Shown piece by piece: positions 4,931 through 6,221 of a stretch of 6,221 nucleotides of DNA. Made by a program: the position numbers and the translations under genes. The stretch's first letter is position 1, and every line of letters starts with the position of its first letter. The notes beneath the pieces are model-generated. The model was not told the origin of the DNA and searched no databases. It worked only from the letters and a program-made list of their open reading frames with translations. Origin of the DNA: Actinomycetes bacterium (GTDB taxonomy: Bacteria > Actinomycetota > Acidimicrobiia > Acidimicrobiales > RAAP-2); assembly GCA_021807965.1 (NCBI GenBank), contig JAKBCI010000107.1, positions 1-6,221 on the forward strand. The letters run 5' to 3'.

Positions 4931-5850
4931 CGACGATCGACGAGTCGGCGAAGTCGCACGTAGGTGGGCGTCAGTCCGTACGCGGTCCAAAAGGCGGCGG
5001 TAGCGATGTTGGCCGTGCGCCAGGTGACGTCGGCGTAGTCGTAGCCGTGCCTACGGGCGTCGGACAGTATCTCGTTGAGCATCGCGGTCGCGACCCCGCG
5101 ACCGCGATGCTCGGGTCGCACGGCAACCGCGCTCAGGTGCAGCGTGTGCGGGTAGGCGCCACGCACGGGCAGGAGCGGAAACGCGATGCACTGGGCAATC
5201 GGTTCACCGTAATGTTCGACGATCGTGTAGGTCGTGTCCGGATCGGCGAGCGTTTCGGCGAGATCAGCTCGTTCGAGGGGGGCGTCAGCCGCGAAACTCG
5301 GACCGTCGGCGTCGGACTCGTCGATAATCGCCGTGAGTTCCATCGCGAGATCTAAGTCGGCGTACGAGCCCCGGCGACACTCGTATCCCGAGCGCAGCCG
5401 CGCGGACCGTGGCGTGTCGAGCGAGAGCGAGCCTCGACGAAAGACCACGGCGAAGTTCATGTCGAGCCACGGCTCGCGCACGTCGGGTCGGTCGTAGACC
5501 CAGGCGACGTGCTCGAACACCCCGTCGGCGATCCACTGCGCGCCCGCCCTGGCGTAGAGGCTCGCGAGCGTCGTTGGCCGATCGAAGGAGACCGCGTCGG
5601 GGCTGATCCACGCGCTGGACCCGGTGGTCGCCGACGGCAAGATGGTTGCCGTGAGGTGGCCCGCGAGTCGACCGCCGTCGCGTCCGATCCAGGTGCGCGC
5701 GCGACGACTCAACAGTGCCTCACTCAGCTCGCGTCGGTCGAGCGTACCGTCGACGAATCGATTACGTCGGTGCGCGATCCGCTGATCACGATTGACGGCG
5801 TCAACAACGTCTGCCACGTCGGCTGGCTCCAAGTCACGAATGGTGAGCAC
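4927..5850 (-). CDS. Tandem GNAT-fold N-acetyltransferase, substrate unknown
   Basis: A 307-residue protein, about twice a single GNAT domain. The C-terminal half (about 154-301) is a clear catalytic-type domain: YTIVEHYGEPIAQCIAFPLL, then motif A at 238-258 with LSAVAVRPEHRGRGVATAML, whose RGRGVA (249-254) is the acetyl-CoA pyrophosphate loop, then ADVTWRTANIATAAFWTAYG and LTPTYVRLRR at 273-301, the usual N...A..f....GF..t segment. The N-terminal half starts as a GNAT does (MLTIRDLEPADVADVVDAVN) and reaches VYDRPDVREPWLDMNFAVVFRR, but lacks a recognisable motif A, so it is probably a degenerate, structural copy. Acetyl-CoA transfer to an amine is likely; the acceptor cannot be read from sequence. 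The start is GTG 5850, with TAACGT 6 nt upstream and no Shine-Dalgarno sequence. It diverges from the HAD gene by 33 nt and overlaps the peroxidase gene tail to tail by 4 nt. Its motif A coding region carries the perfect hairpin at 5077-5112. Confidence 0.88.
   Translation of the reverse strand: MLTIRDLEPADVADVVDAVNRDQRIAHRRNRFVDGTLDRRELSEALLSRRARTWIGRDGGRLAGHLTATILPSATTGSSAWISPDAVSFDRPTTLASLYARAGAQWIADGVFEHVAWVYDRPDVREPWLDMNFAVVFRRGSLSLDTPRSARLRSGYECRRGSYADLDLAMELTAIIDESDADGPSFAADAPLERADLAETLADPDTTYTIVEHYGEPIAQCIAFPLLPVRGAYPHTLHLSAVAVRPEHRGRGVATAMLNEILSDARRHGYDYADVTWRTANIATAAFWTAYGLTPTYVRLRRLVDRR
5077..5112. repeat. Perfect 16-bp inverted repeat with 4-nt loop inside the acetyltransferase gene
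   Basis: GAGCATCGCGGTCGCG (5077-5092) and CGCGACCGCGATGCTC (5097-5112) are exact reverse complements around ACCC (5093-5096). The repeat covers the codons for the acetyl-CoA-binding loop. Pairing is in codon register, so the opposite strand reads EHRGRDPATAML against EHRGRGVATAML in the gene. In either transcript this would be a very stable hairpin. No T-tract follows, so it does not look like a standard terminator. Part of the symmetry can come from the motif itself, whose Arg/Ala and Gly/Thr codons are complementary when GC-rich. Confidence 0.85.
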
Positions 5851-5856
5851 GGCATC

Positions 5857-5862
5857 ACGTTA
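5857..5862 (-). promoter_or_regulatory. Putative -10 box (TAACGT) for the acetyltransferase gene
   Basis: On the minus strand TAACGT fits TANNNT and is 6 nt (GATGCC) from the GTG start at 5850. This is the same distance as at the peroxidase and oxidoreductase starts. No convincing -35 is present. On the other strand, CAGGCT at 5872-5877 is 6 nt before the HAD GTG at 5884, keeping the conserved A and final T of a -10 box; it is a weaker candidate. Confidence 0.4.
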
Positions 5863-5883
5863 CGGCTGTGCCAGGCTGTCGGA

Positions 5884-6221
5884 GTGACTTCTCGAGCAAC
5901 GCTCTTCGACATGGACGGACTGCTGATCGACTCGGAGGTGCTGTGGCATCGCGCGGAAGTCGAGATCTTCGGGCACCTGGGCGTGCCCATCACGCAGACC
6001 GAGGATCGTCTCACCAAGGGTATGTTCGTACGCGAGGTGGTGGCGTACTGGTACGACCGATACCCGTGGACTGGACCGAGTCAGGAAGCGATCGTTTCCC
6101 AACTGCTCGAACGCGTGGGTGATCTCGTCGAATCTGACGGGCGGCTCCTCGAGGGAGCACTGCGGGCGATCGACATGGCGGCGCAACGCGGTCCGATCGC
6201 CCTGGCCAGTTCCACACCGTT
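5884..6221 (+). CDS. HAD-superfamily phosphatase, HxpB/YniC-like (3' end outside window)
   Basis: The first 112 residues of a gene running off the right edge; the family is about 220 residues long. HAD motif I is ATLFDMDGLLIDSE at 5-18: Asp9 is the nucleophile and Asp11 the general acid/base. A helical cap domain follows (about 19-90, with LWHRAEVEIFGHLGV and LTKGMFVREVVAYWY). Motif II starts at the edge as ALASSTP, with Ser109 in the phosphate-binding position. The DGLLIDSE-LW start and the cap match best the hexitol-phosphatase/2-deoxyglucose-6-phosphatase group (E. coli HxpB/YniC), close to beta-phosphoglucomutase and phosphoglycolate phosphatase. A small phosphorylated sugar or polyol is the likely substrate, but this is not decided by what is visible. 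GTG 5884 is chosen because the next in-frame ATG (5911) falls inside motif I and would remove the nucleophile. No ribosome binding site is evident. Confidence 0.92.
   Translation, partial: MTSRATLFDMDGLLIDSEVLWHRAEVEIFGHLGVPITQTEDRLTKGMFVREVVAYWYDRYPWTGPSQEAIVSQLLERVGDLVESDGRLLEGALRAIDMAAQRGPIALASSTP

Noticed and set aside
4816..5355. 179-residue plus-strand open frame opposite the acetyltransferase C-terminus
   Set aside because: Shadow frame; its EHRGRDPATAML stretch is the mirror image of motif A produced by the perfect inverted repeat, not a second acetyltransferase.

Overview
The window reads as ordinary, gene-dense chromosome from a high-GC bacterium, most probably an actinobacterium. 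The reasons are GC-rich third codon positions, an alanine dehydrogenase of the mycobacterial type, a DLYA variant of the EAA loop in the PotB-like permease, and several genes whose start codon lies 6-7 nt downstream of a TANNNT box with no good ribosome binding site, which is the layout of leaderless actinobacterial transcripts. A class such as Acidimicrobiia would fit, but the sequence alone does not establish it. I see no phage, insertion sequence, CRISPR array, tRNA or rRNA.

Left block, plus strand (2-3078): the 3' end of a PotD-like substrate-binding protein, then PotB-like and PotC-like inner-membrane permeases, packed with a 40-nt overlap and a 4-nt ATGA overlap. After a 43-nt gap comes a complete alanine dehydrogenase gene (ald). 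The first three are parts of a polyamine-type ABC importer; its ATPase is not in view. Alanine dehydrogenase could recycle alanine to pyruvate if the imported amine is degraded by a pyruvate-dependent transaminase, but that link is inference from adjacency.

Middle block: a two-gene minus-strand operon (4391 down to 3220) holds a zinc-free PIG3/QOR-type quinone oxidoreductase, ATGA-coupled to a 75-residue cysteine-rich DUF5522-like protein. It converges on ald across 141 nt. Divergent from it, across 56 nt, is a thiol glutathione peroxidase (4448-4930). This is a plausible redox neighbourhood.

Right block: a minus-strand tandem-GNAT acetyltransferase (5850 down to 4927) meets the peroxidase tail to tail, the two stop codons sharing one CTAG palindrome. 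A HAD phosphatase of the HxpB/YniC type begins 33 nt away on the plus strand and runs off the window end. The motif-A coding region of the acetyltransferase carries a perfect 16-bp inverted repeat with a 4-nt loop, the most striking nucleotide-level structure in the window.

No stretch over 300 nt lacks a gene; the gaps are 1917-1959, 3079-3219, 4392-4447 and 5851-5883. I found no clear undescribed multi-gene system. The best leads are the DUF5522-oxidoreductase coupling, the leaderless start geometry and the acetyltransferase hairpin.
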